DNA from: Alcaligenaceae bacterium
Lineage (GTDB): Bacteria; Pseudomonadota; Gammaproteobacteria; Burkholderiales; Burkholderiaceae_B
Direction of reading: 5' to 3'
DNA: 64,000 nt
NCBI GenBank assembly: GCA_947379755.1
Contig: CANCOC010000003.1
Location: 23,121 to 87,120 of the forward strand
Position 1 is the first letter of the stretch; every line of letters starts with the position of its first letter. A model generated the notes under the pieces. It saw only the letters and a list, made by a program, of their open reading frames with translations. It was not told where the DNA came from and made no database searches. A program made the position numbers and the translations under genes. Below are positions 38,205-47,971 of this stretch, piece by piece.

Positions 38205-39230
38205 ATGAAAAAGAAAGTTGTGCGTTTTAATTTCTGGCTCAATCCTGCCTTTGATGCGCAGATTGGCAAGTCGGCGGATATTGATCTGTCGGTATTAAAT
38301 TACGCAGATTCAGATCAAAAAAATCTGGCGACCTTTAAAGAAGCACACATCTATCATTTCTGCGCGGCGCGCGATGAAGTGCCCTCGCAGTGGTGGGTCA
38401 CCGACGATCTGATTAAACAATCCCCTAACCTGCTGTGTGCCTCCAGCTCTGGGGCAGGCTATGACCCGGTTGATCTTGCTGCCTGCAATCGTCACGGTGT
38501 GCTGGTCGTAAATCAGTCAGGTTGCAACGCCGACTCCGTCGCCGAGCACACGCTGGGCCTGATGCTGTCGGCCAAGCATCGCATTACAGAAAGTGACCGA
38601 GTCATGCGTGCCAACGCCTACACCACGCGCGAAGACCTGATGGGCAATGAGATTCGAGGTCTGACCTTGGGAATTGTCGGGATGGGTAATATCGGGACCC
38701 GTGTCGCGCAGCTGGCACAGGCTTTCGGCATGCAGGTAGTGGGCCATGATCCCAATCTGTCGAATGAAGAAATTCAAAAACGCGGTGCCAAACCGGCGAG
38801 TTTCAATGACCTGCTCAAGCAAGCGGATGTCGTCACCGTTCACTGTCCACGTACGCCTGAGACACTCAATTATTTTGGCGCGGATCAATTTCGGGCGATG
38901 AAGCCGGGCGCAGTATTTCTATCCACCGCACGCGGTGGTATCCATGATGAGACCGCTCTCTATGAAGCCTTGCGTGATAAGCATCTCTCGGGGGCAGGTC
39001 TGGATGTCTGGTCAGTTGAGCCTCCAGCACGCGATAACCCTTTGCTGTCACTGCCAAATGTAACCGCCACATATCACACAGCAGGTGTGACACATGAAGC
39101 ACGTCGCAATGCGGCAACCATGGCTGCTGATCAGATTCAGTCCATGCTGCGTGGCGAACGCGCACCACGCATCATTAATCCAGAAGTCTGGCCCGTCTAT
39201 CTTGAACGCTTTAAACGTATCTTTGGCTAA
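38205..39230 (+). CDS. D-2-hydroxyacid dehydrogenase, NAD(P)-binding
   Basis: A 341-residue dehydrogenase of the D-isomer-specific 2-hydroxyacid family. The cofactor fold is TLGIVGMGNIGTRVAQLAQAFGMQVVGHDP. The catalytic triad is placed by FLSTARGGIHDETALYEAL (Arg), VWSVEPPARDNPL (Glu) and TATYHTAGVTHEARRN (His). SGCNADSVAEHTLGLML is the usual entry to the NAD domain. The ATG at 38205 has GGGGAC upstream and starts MKKKVVRFNF; the track start at 38157 is not supported. It may reduce or oxidise the 2-oxo/2-hydroxy acid handled by the neighbouring FMN dehydrogenase. Confidence 0.88.
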   Translation: MKKKVVRFNFWLNPAFDAQIGKSADIDLSVLNYADSDQKNLATFKEAHIYHFCAARDEVPSQWWVTDDLIKQSPNLLCASSSGAGYDPVDLAACNRHGVLVVNQSGCNADSVAEHTLGLMLSAKHRITESDRVMRANAYTTREDLMGNEIRGLTLGIVGMGNIGTRVAQLAQAFGMQVVGHDPNLSNEEIQKRGAKPASFNDLLKQADVVTVHCPRTPETLNYFGADQFRAMKPGAVFLSTARGGIHDETALYEALRDKHLSGAGLDVWSVEPPARDNPLLSLPNVTATYHTAGVTHEARRNAATMAADQIQSMLRGERAPRIINPEVWPVYLERFKRIFG

Positions 39231-39302
39231 ATGATTTCTGTTTGAGACCAGGCAGCGTGAACGTCTCACGCTGTGTTGAGTAATCAATGCGAGGCTGACG
39301 TC

Positions 39303-40283
39303 ATGAAAAAAATTGTTAAGTGCTATGGCTTCTTGTTTGGTACGGTATTGGCTGCCCTGGGTCTTTCAGGTCAGTCTGTGGCGGCAGATTATCCTGACCG
39401 TCCAATCACGATGATCGTCGCCTATGCCCCCGGGGGTGGAACAGATCTGGTGGCAAGACTGATTGCCCCGTATGTTGAAAAGTATCTTGGCAACAATGCA
39501 AGAATTGTTGTCACCAACAAGCCTGGGGCGGGTGGTGGAATTGGTTTTGCCGAGTTGGCGAAAGCGCCAGCAGATGGCTATACCATCGGATTCCTGAATA
39601 CGCCAAACCTTGTGTCGATTCCGATTGAACGCGAAACAAACTTTACCTGGCAAAGCTACGATCTGATTGGCAACTTGATTGATGATCCGGGCGCTTTTAC
39701 CGTCAACACGTCCAATCCAGTCAGTAATCTGAAAGAACTTGCCGCCTTCGCCAAGGCCAATCCAGGCAAGGTTACGGTTGGTACGACAGGCGTCGGTTCA
39801 GATGACCATCTTGCCATGCTGATTTTTGCCAAGGCATCTGGTTTGAAAATGACGCATATTCCCTACAAAGGATCTGGTGAAGTACGAGGTGCCCTGGCCT
39901 CGAACCAGTTGGTCGTTGGTGCCATCAATGTGGGCGAAGCGTTGCAATACATGAAAGGTGGCAGCCCAATGAAAATGCTAGGCCAGATGGCAACCAGGCG
40001 TACGGTCCTGGCGCCCGATGTCCCGACTTTTGCCGAGCAGGGGTACAACATTGAAATGGCTTCTTTGCGCGGTCTTGCAGCCCCAAAAGGCTTGCCGGCT
40101 GATGTGCGTGCACGTCTGGTGAAGGCGGTGGCGCAGGCTGCTGCTGATCCTGCCTATATCAGGCAGGCAAATGAAATGTTTGCCCCGGTCCGCTATCTCG
40201 CACCTGACGCTTATCATGCAGAACTGAGCAACGCAGAAAAAGAGTTGCGTCAGTTATGGAAGGAAATCCCCTGGAAGGAATGA
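39303..40283 (+). CDS. Bug-family (TctC-like) periplasmic solute-binding protein (second)
   Basis: A 326-residue secreted protein starting MKKIVKCYGFLFGTVLAALG, with cleavage likely after SVAA. The mature start YPDRPITMIVAYAPGGGTDLVARL and VTNKPGAGGGIGFAELAKAPADGYT define the Bug family. It ends the hydroxyacid operon of region 4, so the ligand is probably the hydroxy or oxo acid used there. No membrane partners (TctA/TctB) are in the window. Its last 30 bases overlap the end of the convergent pabBC gene. Start chosen at the ATG 30 bases inside the track ORF. Confidence 0.9.
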   Translation: MKKIVKCYGFLFGTVLAALGLSGQSVAADYPDRPITMIVAYAPGGGTDLVARLIAPYVEKYLGNNARIVVTNKPGAGGGIGFAELAKAPADGYTIGFLNTPNLVSIPIERETNFTWQSYDLIGNLIDDPGAFTVNTSNPVSNLKELAAFAKANPGKVTVGTTGVGSDDHLAMLIFAKASGLKMTHIPYKGSGEVRGALASNQLVVGAINVGEALQYMKGGSPMKMLGQMATRRTVLAPDVPTFAEQGYNIEMASLRGLAAPKGLPADVRARLVKAVAQAAADPAYIRQANEMFAPVRYLAPDAYHAELSNAEKELRQLWKEIPWKE

Positions 40284-42053
40284 TGGCCAAGCAAGCTTCA
40301 CATCAAACCAGCCACGCAGTCCATTCGATAAGCGGATCTCTGCGTGCGGTTGCAGCAGGTCGTTGCGGGTGAGCGTGCCTTGCCTGGCCTGTCTGGTGTC
40401 AAGCAGCTGTCGGCGCTGTACGCCACCGAGCAACCCGCTTGCGCATTCAGGCGTGACCCATTCACCATTTTTTTTAATGTAGATGTTTGAGCGACTGCCT
40501 TCACATACCTCATCACGCGCGTTAAAAAATATCAGGTCAAAAAAACCGGGATGCTTTGCAAGCCATGTCGTGGTGGCGCTATACCAGGGCCGATAGGTGG
40601 TTTTGTGCTGGAGCAGAGTTTGTGTGTGATCCAGCACGACAGGTGCGATGGCAATCGATGGCTGACCCGTCAGCTCGGGCAAGGCTGCTGTTTCGACCGT
40701 GACTGAGCCTGGTGCGGTGAGCAATAGCCGGATCCGCTGGTTGCCTTGCGCAGAGGTCGCGCAAAGCTGATCTTCAACGAGGTGTCTGACTGCCTCGCGT
40801 CCCGGCCATGCATAGTTGAGTGCGCGCGCAGACGCCTCAAGCCGGTCCAGATGGAGCTCAATGAGCGGAATTGTCCCCAGGGCATCCGCGCGCATGGTTT
40901 CAATCAGTGCGGGGAGCTCCTGGGTCAGCACGCGCGCTTTCCACTGGCATTCCTGCCATTCTTGTTCTGGTTCGGAGTCGTACACAATCCCACCACCCAC
41001 ATGATAAGTACCATGCCCTGCATGATCCATGACGAGCGTACGGATAGCGACGTTCAAACAAAAATCACCGCTTGGCGCCATCCATCCAATACTCCCGCAG
41101 TACAAGCCTCGCGGTTGAGGTTCTGTCTGACGGATGCGTTGCATGGCTGCCACTTTTGGGGCTCCTGTGACAGAGCCACATGGGAACAGGGCGCTCAGGA
41201 TGGTTTCGAAGGATGTCTCTTTTTGTATCGTGGCCTGCACTGTTGAGGTCATGGTCCAGACAGAGGGATACTTTTCGAGAGAGAATAAAGGCTCTGCAAC
41301 AACGCTGCCAGGTACTGCAACGCGCCCAAGGTCGTTGCGCAGCAAGTCGACAATCATCAGGTTTTCGGCGCGATTCTTGATGCTGTTTTGTAACGCCAGA
41401 CCGGTCTGCTGATCGGTGGCGGGATCCGCTGACCGTGGGGCTGTCCCTTTCATCGGGCGCGTCACCAGCGTCTGTCCTGTGCGTTGTAAAAAAAGCTCTG
41501 GCGAAAATGACAGGATCGTTCGGTCTGTATCTTCGATCAGTGCAGCAAATGCAACGGGGTGGTGATTCGCGATCTTGCGATAGAGTGCAGCGGCCGACCC
41601 GACAGTCGAAACCTGCATGGGAAAGGTTGCGTTGATCTGATAGACCTCGCCTTGTGCGATCCACTCATGGATCTGCCTCATGCGCGCAATGTAGTCTTTG
41701 TGCTCGATCTCAGGCTGTACCGTGAGTACGCTTGCCGTGTCTGCGTCCCCCATGCCCCAGGGTGCTTCAAGTGTCATTTGTTCAAACACCAGCGCAGTCA
41801 GTCCAGGGTGTTTGTTTTCAGAGGCGTTATGTACCGTTTTATTTCTGCTGTACTGACCGATAGCCGGCTCAAGCCACTCGCCGACTTCATACTCGATCAA
41901 TAGTGCAATCCATGCACCTGTGCGCCTGGCTGCTTCAATCTGTGCAAAGGCCTCGGGTAGTTCTTTTGCCGTCCGTGCAGTAATGCGCGTGCGCAACCCC
42001 TTGAGCACGCGCGCCTGACCGGACAGACGATCTTCAAAACGACAGATACTCAT
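40254..42053 (-). CDS. pabBC: Fused aminodeoxychorismate synthase component I and aminodeoxychorismate lyase
   Basis: A 599-residue two-domain protein for p-aminobenzoate, the folate precursor. The PabB part (about 1–385) has GEVYQINATFPM, TRPMKGTAPRS, ENLMIVDLLRNDLGRV, CGSVTGAPKVAAMQRI and GIGWM-like GSIGWMAPSG. The PabC part (about 390–599) is a PLP class IV enzyme with the likely catalytic lysine in LQHKTTYRPWY and FNARDEVCEGSRSNIY near the substrate site. A glutamine amidotransferase PabA is not adjacent. It overlaps uvrA by 4 bases upstream and the second Bug gene by 30 bases (convergent) downstream. Confidence 0.92.
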   Translation of the reverse strand: MSICRFEDRLSGQARVLKGLRTRITARTAKELPEAFAQIEAARRTGAWIALLIEYEVGEWLEPAIGQYSRNKTVHNASENKHPGLTALVFEQMTLEAPWGMGDADTASVLTVQPEIEHKDYIARMRQIHEWIAQGEVYQINATFPMQVSTVGSAAALYRKIANHHPVAFAALIEDTDRTILSFSPELFLQRTGQTLVTRPMKGTAPRSADPATDQQTGLALQNSIKNRAENLMIVDLLRNDLGRVAVPGSVVAEPLFSLEKYPSVWTMTSTVQATIQKETSFETILSALFPCGSVTGAPKVAAMQRIRQTEPQPRGLYCGSIGWMAPSGDFCLNVAIRTLVMDHAGHGTYHVGGGIVYDSEPEQEWQECQWKARVLTQELPALIETMRADALGTIPLIELHLDRLEASARALNYAWPGREAVRHLVEDQLCATSAQGNQRIRLLLTAPGSVTVETAALPELTGQPSIAIAPVVLDHTQTLLQHKTTYRPWYSATTTWLAKHPGFFDLIFFNARDEVCEGSRSNIYIKKNGEWVTPECASGLLGGVQRRQLLDTRQARQGTLTRNDLLQPHAEIRLSNGLRGWFDVKLAWPSFLPGDFLP

Positions 42054-45000
42054 TCTCGATTCATGAACTCATGCAATACTTCGCCCGTGTGTGAGCGTTT
42101 ACGAACGGCGACAACTTGCTCAGGAGTACCTTCGATGACGAGCTTGCCGCCACCTGTCCCACCTTCCGGACCCAGGTCGAGCAGCCAGTCTGCTTCTGCA
42201 ATGATGTCCAGATTGTGCTCAATCACTACAACAGTGTTGCCGGCCTCGACCAGTCGGTGCAGGACGCGGATCAGTTTTTCCACGTCAGCCATGGACAGGC
42301 CCACGGTTGGTTCATCCAATACATACAGGGTGTGTGGCAAGCGTGAGGCGCGTCCGGTGGTGATCACGCCCTCTGTCATACGGGCTTTGGCCAGCTCCGT
42401 GACGAGCTTGATGCGTTGTGCTTCACCTCCTGAGAGGGTCGGCGAAGGCTGGCCAAGTGTCAGATAACCGAGGCCGACATCCTGCATCAGTTGTAACGGG
42501 TGACGAATCCGTGGGTGGGCAGCAAAATAACCAATGGCATCATCAACTTCCATCGACAGGACTTCGCCGGCATGTTTTTCGCGCATCCGCACACCAAGTG
42601 TATCGGTGTTGAACCGGGCGCCGTTGCAGGCATCGCAAGGCACCTTTACATCAGGCAGGAAACTCATCTCGAGTGTGCGCATACCCTGTCCTTCACAGAG
42701 TGGGCAGCGACCATCGCCGGTATTGAAAGAAAAGCGGCCTGCTGTCCAGCCTCGGATGCGTGCTTCGTTGGTTTCTGCGAACTGTTTGCGTACATCGTCC
42801 CAGAAGCCAATATAGGTTGCTGGACAGGAACGGGGCGTTTTGCCAATCGGTGTCTGATCGACCTCAAGTACGCGATCAATTTGCTGCCAGCCTTCAATCG
42901 CATCGCAACCATGCCAGACCGGGTCGGTCCGCATCGCGACTGCGGCATGCAAGTTGTCCAGCAGGACTTCTCGTGCGAGTGTGGATTTGCCCGAGCCAGA
43001 AACGCCAGTCACCACGCTGAGACGGCCAATCGGAAAGTGTGCATCAATGTGACGCAGGTTATGCAGTTTGGCACCCTTGACCGTAATCATTGGCGTGTCT
43101 TTAACGATCGGACGGCGTGGCTGCAGGGGATGGATCAGGGGATGCCGGAGGTAGTGGCCAGTTGTGGACTCTGGTGCTTCCATCAGGTCCTTCAAGGTGC
43201 CTTGCGCGACAACACGTCCGCCCCGTATGCCCGCGCCAGGACCAATGTCGATCACATGTTCGGCACGACGTATCGTGTCGTCGTCATGCTCGACTACAAC
43301 CAGGGTATTGCCGTTCTTCTCCAGGCGCGAGAGGGCACCCAGCAGGATGCGGTTATCACGTGGATGCAGGCCAATGGTTGGCTCATCCAGCACATAGCAG
43401 ACACCCTGCATGTTGGAGCCCAGTTGTGCCGCGAGCCTGATGCGTTGGGCCTCTCCTCCGGAGAGGGTCGGCGCAGCCCGATCAAGCGCCAGATAACCGA
43501 GGCCGACTTCTTGCATGAATTGCAGGCGGCCACGGATTTCAGACAGGATGTCACGGGCAATCTCTGCATCACGTCCTTTCAGGACCAATGCCGTAAAGAA
43601 GGTATGCGCATCCGTCACCGGTAAACCGGCGAGCTCGGCAATCGATTTGTCATGCCACAGCACCGCGCGTGCGATGGGATTGAGGCGTGCACCATGGCAA
43701 CTGGTGCACACATGTGTTTCTCCTTCGTACCAGGCATTCCATGCGGTTTCTTCTCCTGTTTGCTCTGCATCAAACCCTTGCAGTTGCAGACCCGTTCCAA
43801 AGCAGCCCTGGCACCAACCGTGTTTAGAATTGTAGGAAAACATTCTTGGATCTGGTTCAGGAAAGCTGGTGCCGCAACTCGGACAAGCACGCTTGACTGA
43901 AAAATGCTCCTGTTCAAGCTTGGCGCTCATGCTTTCGTGCAAATTGTCCAACGGCCAGACAATACTCATCACGCCTTGCCCGTGTTCCAGCGCGCTGCGA
44001 ACTGCTTCGCGCAGCTCAGCTTCATTGTTGCTGCCCACAGTAAGGTCGGCGACCGGCAACTCAATGTTGTGCTCTTTAAAGCGGTCCAGGCGCGGCCATT
44101 TTGCAGTGCCAATAAATGCATCATCGACACGCAGATGCGTGTAGCCTTTGCCTGCTGCCCACTTCGCCAGATCGGTATAAAAACCTTTGCGAGCGGTGAC
44201 CAGTGGTGACATCAGTCCGATGCGATGGCCCTTGTGATCGCGCATGATACGAGCCACGATCTGGTCGGCGCTTTGTGGTTCAACGCTGACCTGACAGGTC
44301 GGGCACATTTGCGTGCCTAGCTTCATGTAGAGCAGGCGCAGGAAATGGTGGATCTCGGTCATGGTCGCAACCGTGGATTTGCGTCCACCCCGGCTGGTAC
44401 GCTGTTCAATCGCGACGGTCGGCGGAATCCCGAAGATGGCATCAACGTCAGGCTTGCCGGCCGGCTGCACAATGGCTCGGGCGTAGGCATTGAGCGATTC
44501 CAGGTAACGACGCTGTCCTTCGTTGAACAGAATGTCAAAGGCAAGTGTGGATTTGCCTGACCCAGAAACGCCTGTGATGACGGTGAACTTGCCGTGCGGA
44601 ATACTGACACTAATGTTCTTGAGGTTGTGTTCGCGCGCATGCAAGATATCAATGCTTGTGGCCGCACGCCTTTTTTCTTTCATAACAGTCTGTAATGAGC
44701 GTCCTGCTTCGGGCTTGCCTGGCTCTCCCAACAGCAACGCTGACGTGCCGATCGCATCAGGCGTCATGGCCACGGCGTATTCACGCAGTGCCGCTCCGGT
44801 ATACGAGGTGGGGTGTGCCATGACGTCTTCAGGACTGCCTGCCACGATGAGTTCGCCACCCGCGTCTCCGCCATCCGGTCCGAGGTCAATGACCCAGTCT
44901 GCTGCGCGAATGACATCCAGGTTGTGTTCAATGATGAGCAGCGTGTGCCCCGCACCGAGCAGTTTGCGAAAGGCTCGCATCAGGCGCGCCACGTCATCGA

Positions 45001-47680
45001 AGTGCAGACCTGTCGTTGGTTCGTCAAACAGGAACAGGCTGCCTTTTTTAGCAAGCTTGGTTGTCGAAATTCCGCTGCGTGCGGCCTCGGCCAGATGGCC
45101 CGCAAGTTTGAGTCGTTGAGCTTCACCACCGGAAAGTGTGGGAACAGGCTGGCCCAGCTTGACATACTCCAGTCCGACATCGGCCAGCGGCGCGAGTCCA
45201 AGCTGGACATCCCTGAGGCCCTTAAAAAACTCGAGTGCTTCCGATACTGTCATGTCGAGCACGGCATCGATTGAGGCGCGCTTGCCGAGGTGTTCAATTT
45301 CCACCTCGCGCACTTCAGGCCTGAAGCGTTTGCCATCGCAGTCTGGGCAACGAATATAAACGTCAGACAGGAATTGCATTTCCACGTGCTCAAAGCCGGT
45401 TCCACCACAGGTCGGGCAACGACCGTCTCCGCTGTTAAAGCTAAAGGTGCCAGGCGTATAGCCGCGTTCGCGTGCGACCGGAGCCTGGGCAAACAACTTG
45501 CGGATCGGATCAAAGGCACCTACATAACTGGCCGGGTTGGATCTGGCGGTCTTGCCAATTTGCGCCTGATTGACCATGACGACATCGGCCAGCTGCTCTG
45601 CACCCAGGATACGGTCAAAGGCACCAGGAGATTCTGTGGGTTTGCCCATGATCTTGAGCAGGCCTGGGTAGAGCACGTCCTGAATCAGTGTCGATTTGCC
45701 TGAACCCGAGACTCCCGTCACGCAAACGAGCCGACCCAGTGGAATTTCAATGGAGATATTTTTAATATTGTTTGCAGTGACGCCTTCCAGTAACAGGCGT
45801 GGCGTGCCAGGCAGGACTGGCAGCGGACGAGGCGCTTCGACCTTCATGCGCCCACCCATGTATTTGCCGGTGAGTGTTTCAGCATCTTTCAGCGCCTGCG
45901 GCGTGCCGTCGAACACGATGTAACCCCCACGCTCGCCGGGCCCCGGACCCACATCAATCACACGGTCGGCTGCGATCATTACCTGAGGGTCATGTTCAAC
46001 TACTACCAGTGTATTGCCGGCATCGCGCAATCGATGCATGACTTCGACTACACGATGGATGTCGCGCGGATGCAAACCAATCGACGGTTCGTCGAGAACA
46101 AAAAGCGTGTTGACGAGTGAGGTGCCCAGAGCGGTCGTCAGGTTGATTCGCTGGACTTCACCGCCAGATAATGTGCGGCTCTGACGGTCGAGCGTCAGAT
46201 AACCTAAACCAACATCACACAGGAACTTCAACCGGCCGCGTACTTCTGTCAGGACCAGATCCATTGCCGCATCCATTGCACCGGCAAATTTGATCGTCCC
46301 AAAAAAACTACTGAGCTGTACGATTGGTGTCAGCATCATGTCCTGGATAGTCTTACCTTCAATTCTCCAGAGCAAGGCGTCAGGCTTGAGGCGTGCGCCA
46401 TGACAGGTTGGGCAAGGTGTATAGCTGCGGTATTTGGACAACAGCACACGCACATGCATTTTGTAGGATTTCGTTTCGAGCCAGGTAAAGAAGCGTTGCA
46501 CGCCATACCACTGCGTCTTCCAGGCCTGATTGCCGCCTTTCCAGAGTGGATCTCCATCCAGCACCCACTCCTGGTGTTCGGGTGGAAGGTGTTTCCAGGG
46601 AGTATTGGTCGAGACGTTGGCCCGTTTGGCATACTTGAGGAGCTCTTCCTGGCAGTTCAAATAGCTCGGCGTCTGCCAGGGTTTGATTGCGCCTTGTTCG
46701 AGTGTTTTGTTTTCATCCGGAATAACCAGGCCAAAATCGATACCGATTACCCGGCCAAAGCCGCGACAGGCTTCACAGGCCCCGAGTGGCGAGTTAAATG
46801 AAAAGGAGCTCGGCAGTGGGTCGCTATAACTGATATTGCATTCGGCGCAGTGCAGTTTGTCGCTGAATTTCCATACCTGAGTGTCATTGCCATCAGCATC
46901 CAGGACGTGGATTGCGATCAGGCCGTTGCCCATCTTGAGCGCAATATCGAGGGCTTCGAGCACGCGTGAAGGTTCGGCACTTGAAAAACGGAACCGGTCC
47001 TGGATGACGCGCAGGGTCCGTAAGGCAGGTGCGATGGTGGCTGCTTTCTTTGAAGCCGTTTTTTTAGCGACAGGGGCAGGGCTGGTTGCATCATTGGCCG
47101 CGCTGCCTGAGGGCGTGGTCTGGTTTTCGTCTGCATGGACGCGGGTATAGCCCTGCTGGTCCAGAAAGCCTCGTACTTCCTCCTCGGTGAAACTGACGGG
47201 CACCTGTACCGGAAAGGTCACGACCAGCCGAGGGTCAGCCAGATCGGACGCACGTGTATTGATCGCAGCCAGAATCGAGGCGGTACTGTCACGGCATACC
47301 GCCTGTCCGCAGCCACGACAGAATAATTGAGCGCCACGCGCGAACAGAAGTTTCAGGTGGTCATTGAGCTCTGTCATCGTGCCAACCGTGCTGCGCGAGC
47401 TGCGCACCGGGTTGGTCTGATCAATCGCGATCGCCGGCAGGATGCCCTCTATCTTGTCGACCTGAGGTTTATCCATGCGATCAAGGAACTGACGGGCATA
47501 AGGGGAGAAGGTCTCGACGTACCGCCGCTGGCCTTCTGCATAAAGGGTGTCAAAGGCGAGTGAGCTTTTGCCCGAGCCGCTGACGCCCGTGATGACGGTT
47601 AATTCGCCCGTATTGAGGGTCAAATCGAGATTCTTGAGATTGTTCTGGCGCGCACCAGTAATGCGAATGATTGGGTTCAT
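42050..47680 (-). CDS. uvrA: Tandem (double-length) UvrA excinuclease subunit
   Basis: A 1876-residue protein, twice the ~940 of normal UvrA. The first unit (about 1–975) and second (about 1006–1876) each carry a full set: two Walker A motifs (GVSGSGKS, at ~32 and ~656 in the first), two LSGGE signatures (~504, ~849), two Walker B (VLDEPSIGLHP, LFDEPTTGLHF) and both structural zinc modules. In the second unit ACPSCGTSFPE, CPLCEGQGMRTLEMSFLPD and CDACNGARFN are intact. All four ATPase sites look competent. Normal UvrA works as a dimer to load UvrB on damaged DNA, so this chain is a built-in pseudo-dimer. A low-complexity Ala/Lys/Thr insertion lies at ~186–218. Start moved from 47701 to 47680 (MNPIIRITGARQNNLKN). 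Confidence 0.93.
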   Translation of the reverse strand: MNPIIRITGARQNNLKNLDLTLNTGELTVITGVSGSGKSSLAFDTLYAEGQRRYVETFSPYARQFLDRMDKPQVDKIEGILPAIAIDQTNPVRSSRSTVGTMTELNDHLKLLFARGAQLFCRGCGQAVCRDSTASILAAINTRASDLADPRLVVTFPVQVPVSFTEEEVRGFLDQQGYTRVHADENQTTPSGSAANDATSPAPVAKKTASKKAATIAPALRTLRVIQDRFRFSSAEPSRVLEALDIALKMGNGLIAIHVLDADGNDTQVWKFSDKLHCAECNISYSDPLPSSFSFNSPLGACEACRGFGRVIGIDFGLVIPDENKTLEQGAIKPWQTPSYLNCQEELLKYAKRANVSTNTPWKHLPPEHQEWVLDGDPLWKGGNQAWKTQWYGVQRFFTWLETKSYKMHVRVLLSKYRSYTPCPTCHGARLKPDALLWRIEGKTIQDMMLTPIVQLSSFFGTIKFAGAMDAAMDLVLTEVRGRLKFLCDVGLGYLTLDRQSRTLSGGEVQRINLTTALGTSLVNTLFVLDEPSIGLHPRDIHRVVEVMHRLRDAGNTLVVVEHDPQVMIAADRVIDVGPGPGERGGYIVFDGTPQALKDAETLTGKYMGGRMKVEAPRPLPVLPGTPRLLLEGVTANNIKNISIEIPLGRLVCVTGVSGSGKSTLIQDVLYPGLLKIMGKPTESPGAFDRILGAEQLADVVMVNQAQIGKTARSNPASYVGAFDPIRKLFAQAPVARERGYTPGTFSFNSGDGRCPTCGGTGFEHVEMQFLSDVYIRCPDCDGKRFRPEVREVEIEHLGKRASIDAVLDMTVSEALEFFKGLRDVQLGLAPLADVGLEYVKLGQPVPTLSGGEAQRLKLAGHLAEAARSGISTTKLAKKGSLFLFDEPTTGLHFDDVARLMRAFRKLLGAGHTLLIIEHNLDVIRAADWVIDLGPDGGDAGGELIVAGSPEDVMAHPTSYTGAALREYAVAMTPDAIGTSALLLGEPGKPEAGRSLQTVMKEKRRAATSIDILHAREHNLKNISVSIPHGKFTVITGVSGSGKSTLAFDILFNEGQRRYLESLNAYARAIVQPAGKPDVDAIFGIPPTVAIEQRTSRGGRKSTVATMTEIHHFLRLLYMKLGTQMCPTCQVSVEPQSADQIVARIMRDHKGHRIGLMSPLVTARKGFYTDLAKWAAGKGYTHLRVDDAFIGTAKWPRLDRFKEHNIELPVADLTVGSNNEAELREAVRSALEHGQGVMSIVWPLDNLHESMSAKLEQEHFSVKRACPSCGTSFPEPDPRMFSYNSKHGWCQGCFGTGLQLQGFDAEQTGEETAWNAWYEGETHVCTSCHGARLNPIARAVLWHDKSIAELAGLPVTDAHTFFTALVLKGRDAEIARDILSEIRGRLQFMQEVGLGYLALDRAAPTLSGGEAQRIRLAAQLGSNMQGVCYVLDEPTIGLHPRDNRILLGALSRLEKNGNTLVVVEHDDDTIRRAEHVIDIGPGAGIRGGRVVAQGTLKDLMEAPESTTGHYLRHPLIHPLQPRRPIVKDTPMITVKGAKLHNLRHIDAHFPIGRLSVVTGVSGSGKSTLAREVLLDNLHAAVAMRTDPVWHGCDAIEGWQQIDRVLEVDQTPIGKTPRSCPATYIGFWDDVRKQFAETNEARIRGWTAGRFSFNTGDGRCPLCEGQGMRTLEMSFLPDVKVPCDACNGARFNTDTLGVRMREKHAGEVLSMEVDDAIGYFAAHPRIRHPLQLMQDVGLGYLTLGQPSPTLSGGEAQRIKLVTELAKARMTEGVITTGRASRLPHTLYVLDEPTVGLSMADVEKLIRVLHRLVEAGNTVVVIEHNLDIIAEADWLLDLGPEGGTGGGKLVIEGTPEQVVAVRKRSHTGEVLHEFMNRE

Positions 47681-47780
47681 TTTGCAATCATAGAACGGCA
47701 ATGCTACTTAGGAGGCCGAAATGAGGTGAATGTCCGTATTGTTTTTAGGTTAATATAGTAGGTTCTACCGGAGATTTTTC

Positions 47781-47912
47781 ATGGCTTCAGAAACAAAACG
47801 TACACGCCGTAACACCCTCGAGCGCCGTTGTTTGGGCAAGGCCTTCAAGCGCCTGTTCGTCAACGCACCTAAAGGTGTGTTCAAAATGCTCGAAAAGGTC
47901 AAAAAAGCCTAA
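47781..47912 (+). CDS. Small basic protein (43 residues), function unknown
   Basis: Too short for the ORF track. It begins ATG GCT TCA GAA and encodes a Lys/Arg-rich protein (MASETKRTRRNTLERRCLGK at the start, then a helix-like GVFKMLEKVKK tail) with about 14 basic residues in 43. A GGAG ribosome binding site lies 9 bases upstream, a TATAGT -10-like box is further up, and a strong terminator follows. This complete transcription unit between uvrA and the liv operon supports a real gene. It is not a family I recognise; a nucleic-acid- or membrane-binding role is only a guess from charge. Confidence 0.6.
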   Translation: MASETKRTRRNTLERRCLGKAFKRLFVNAPKGVFKMLEKVKKA

Positions 47913-47971
47913 TTCAAGGCTAATTTCGAAATTTGCGGTGCATTTGCTGTAGATTTTGTTTTTGATCGCTT

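Noticed and set aside
42500-43624. 374-codon plus-strand ORF inside uvrA
   Set aside because: Lies antisense to conserved UvrA motifs; composition is Arg/His/Cys-rich as expected for a shadow frame.
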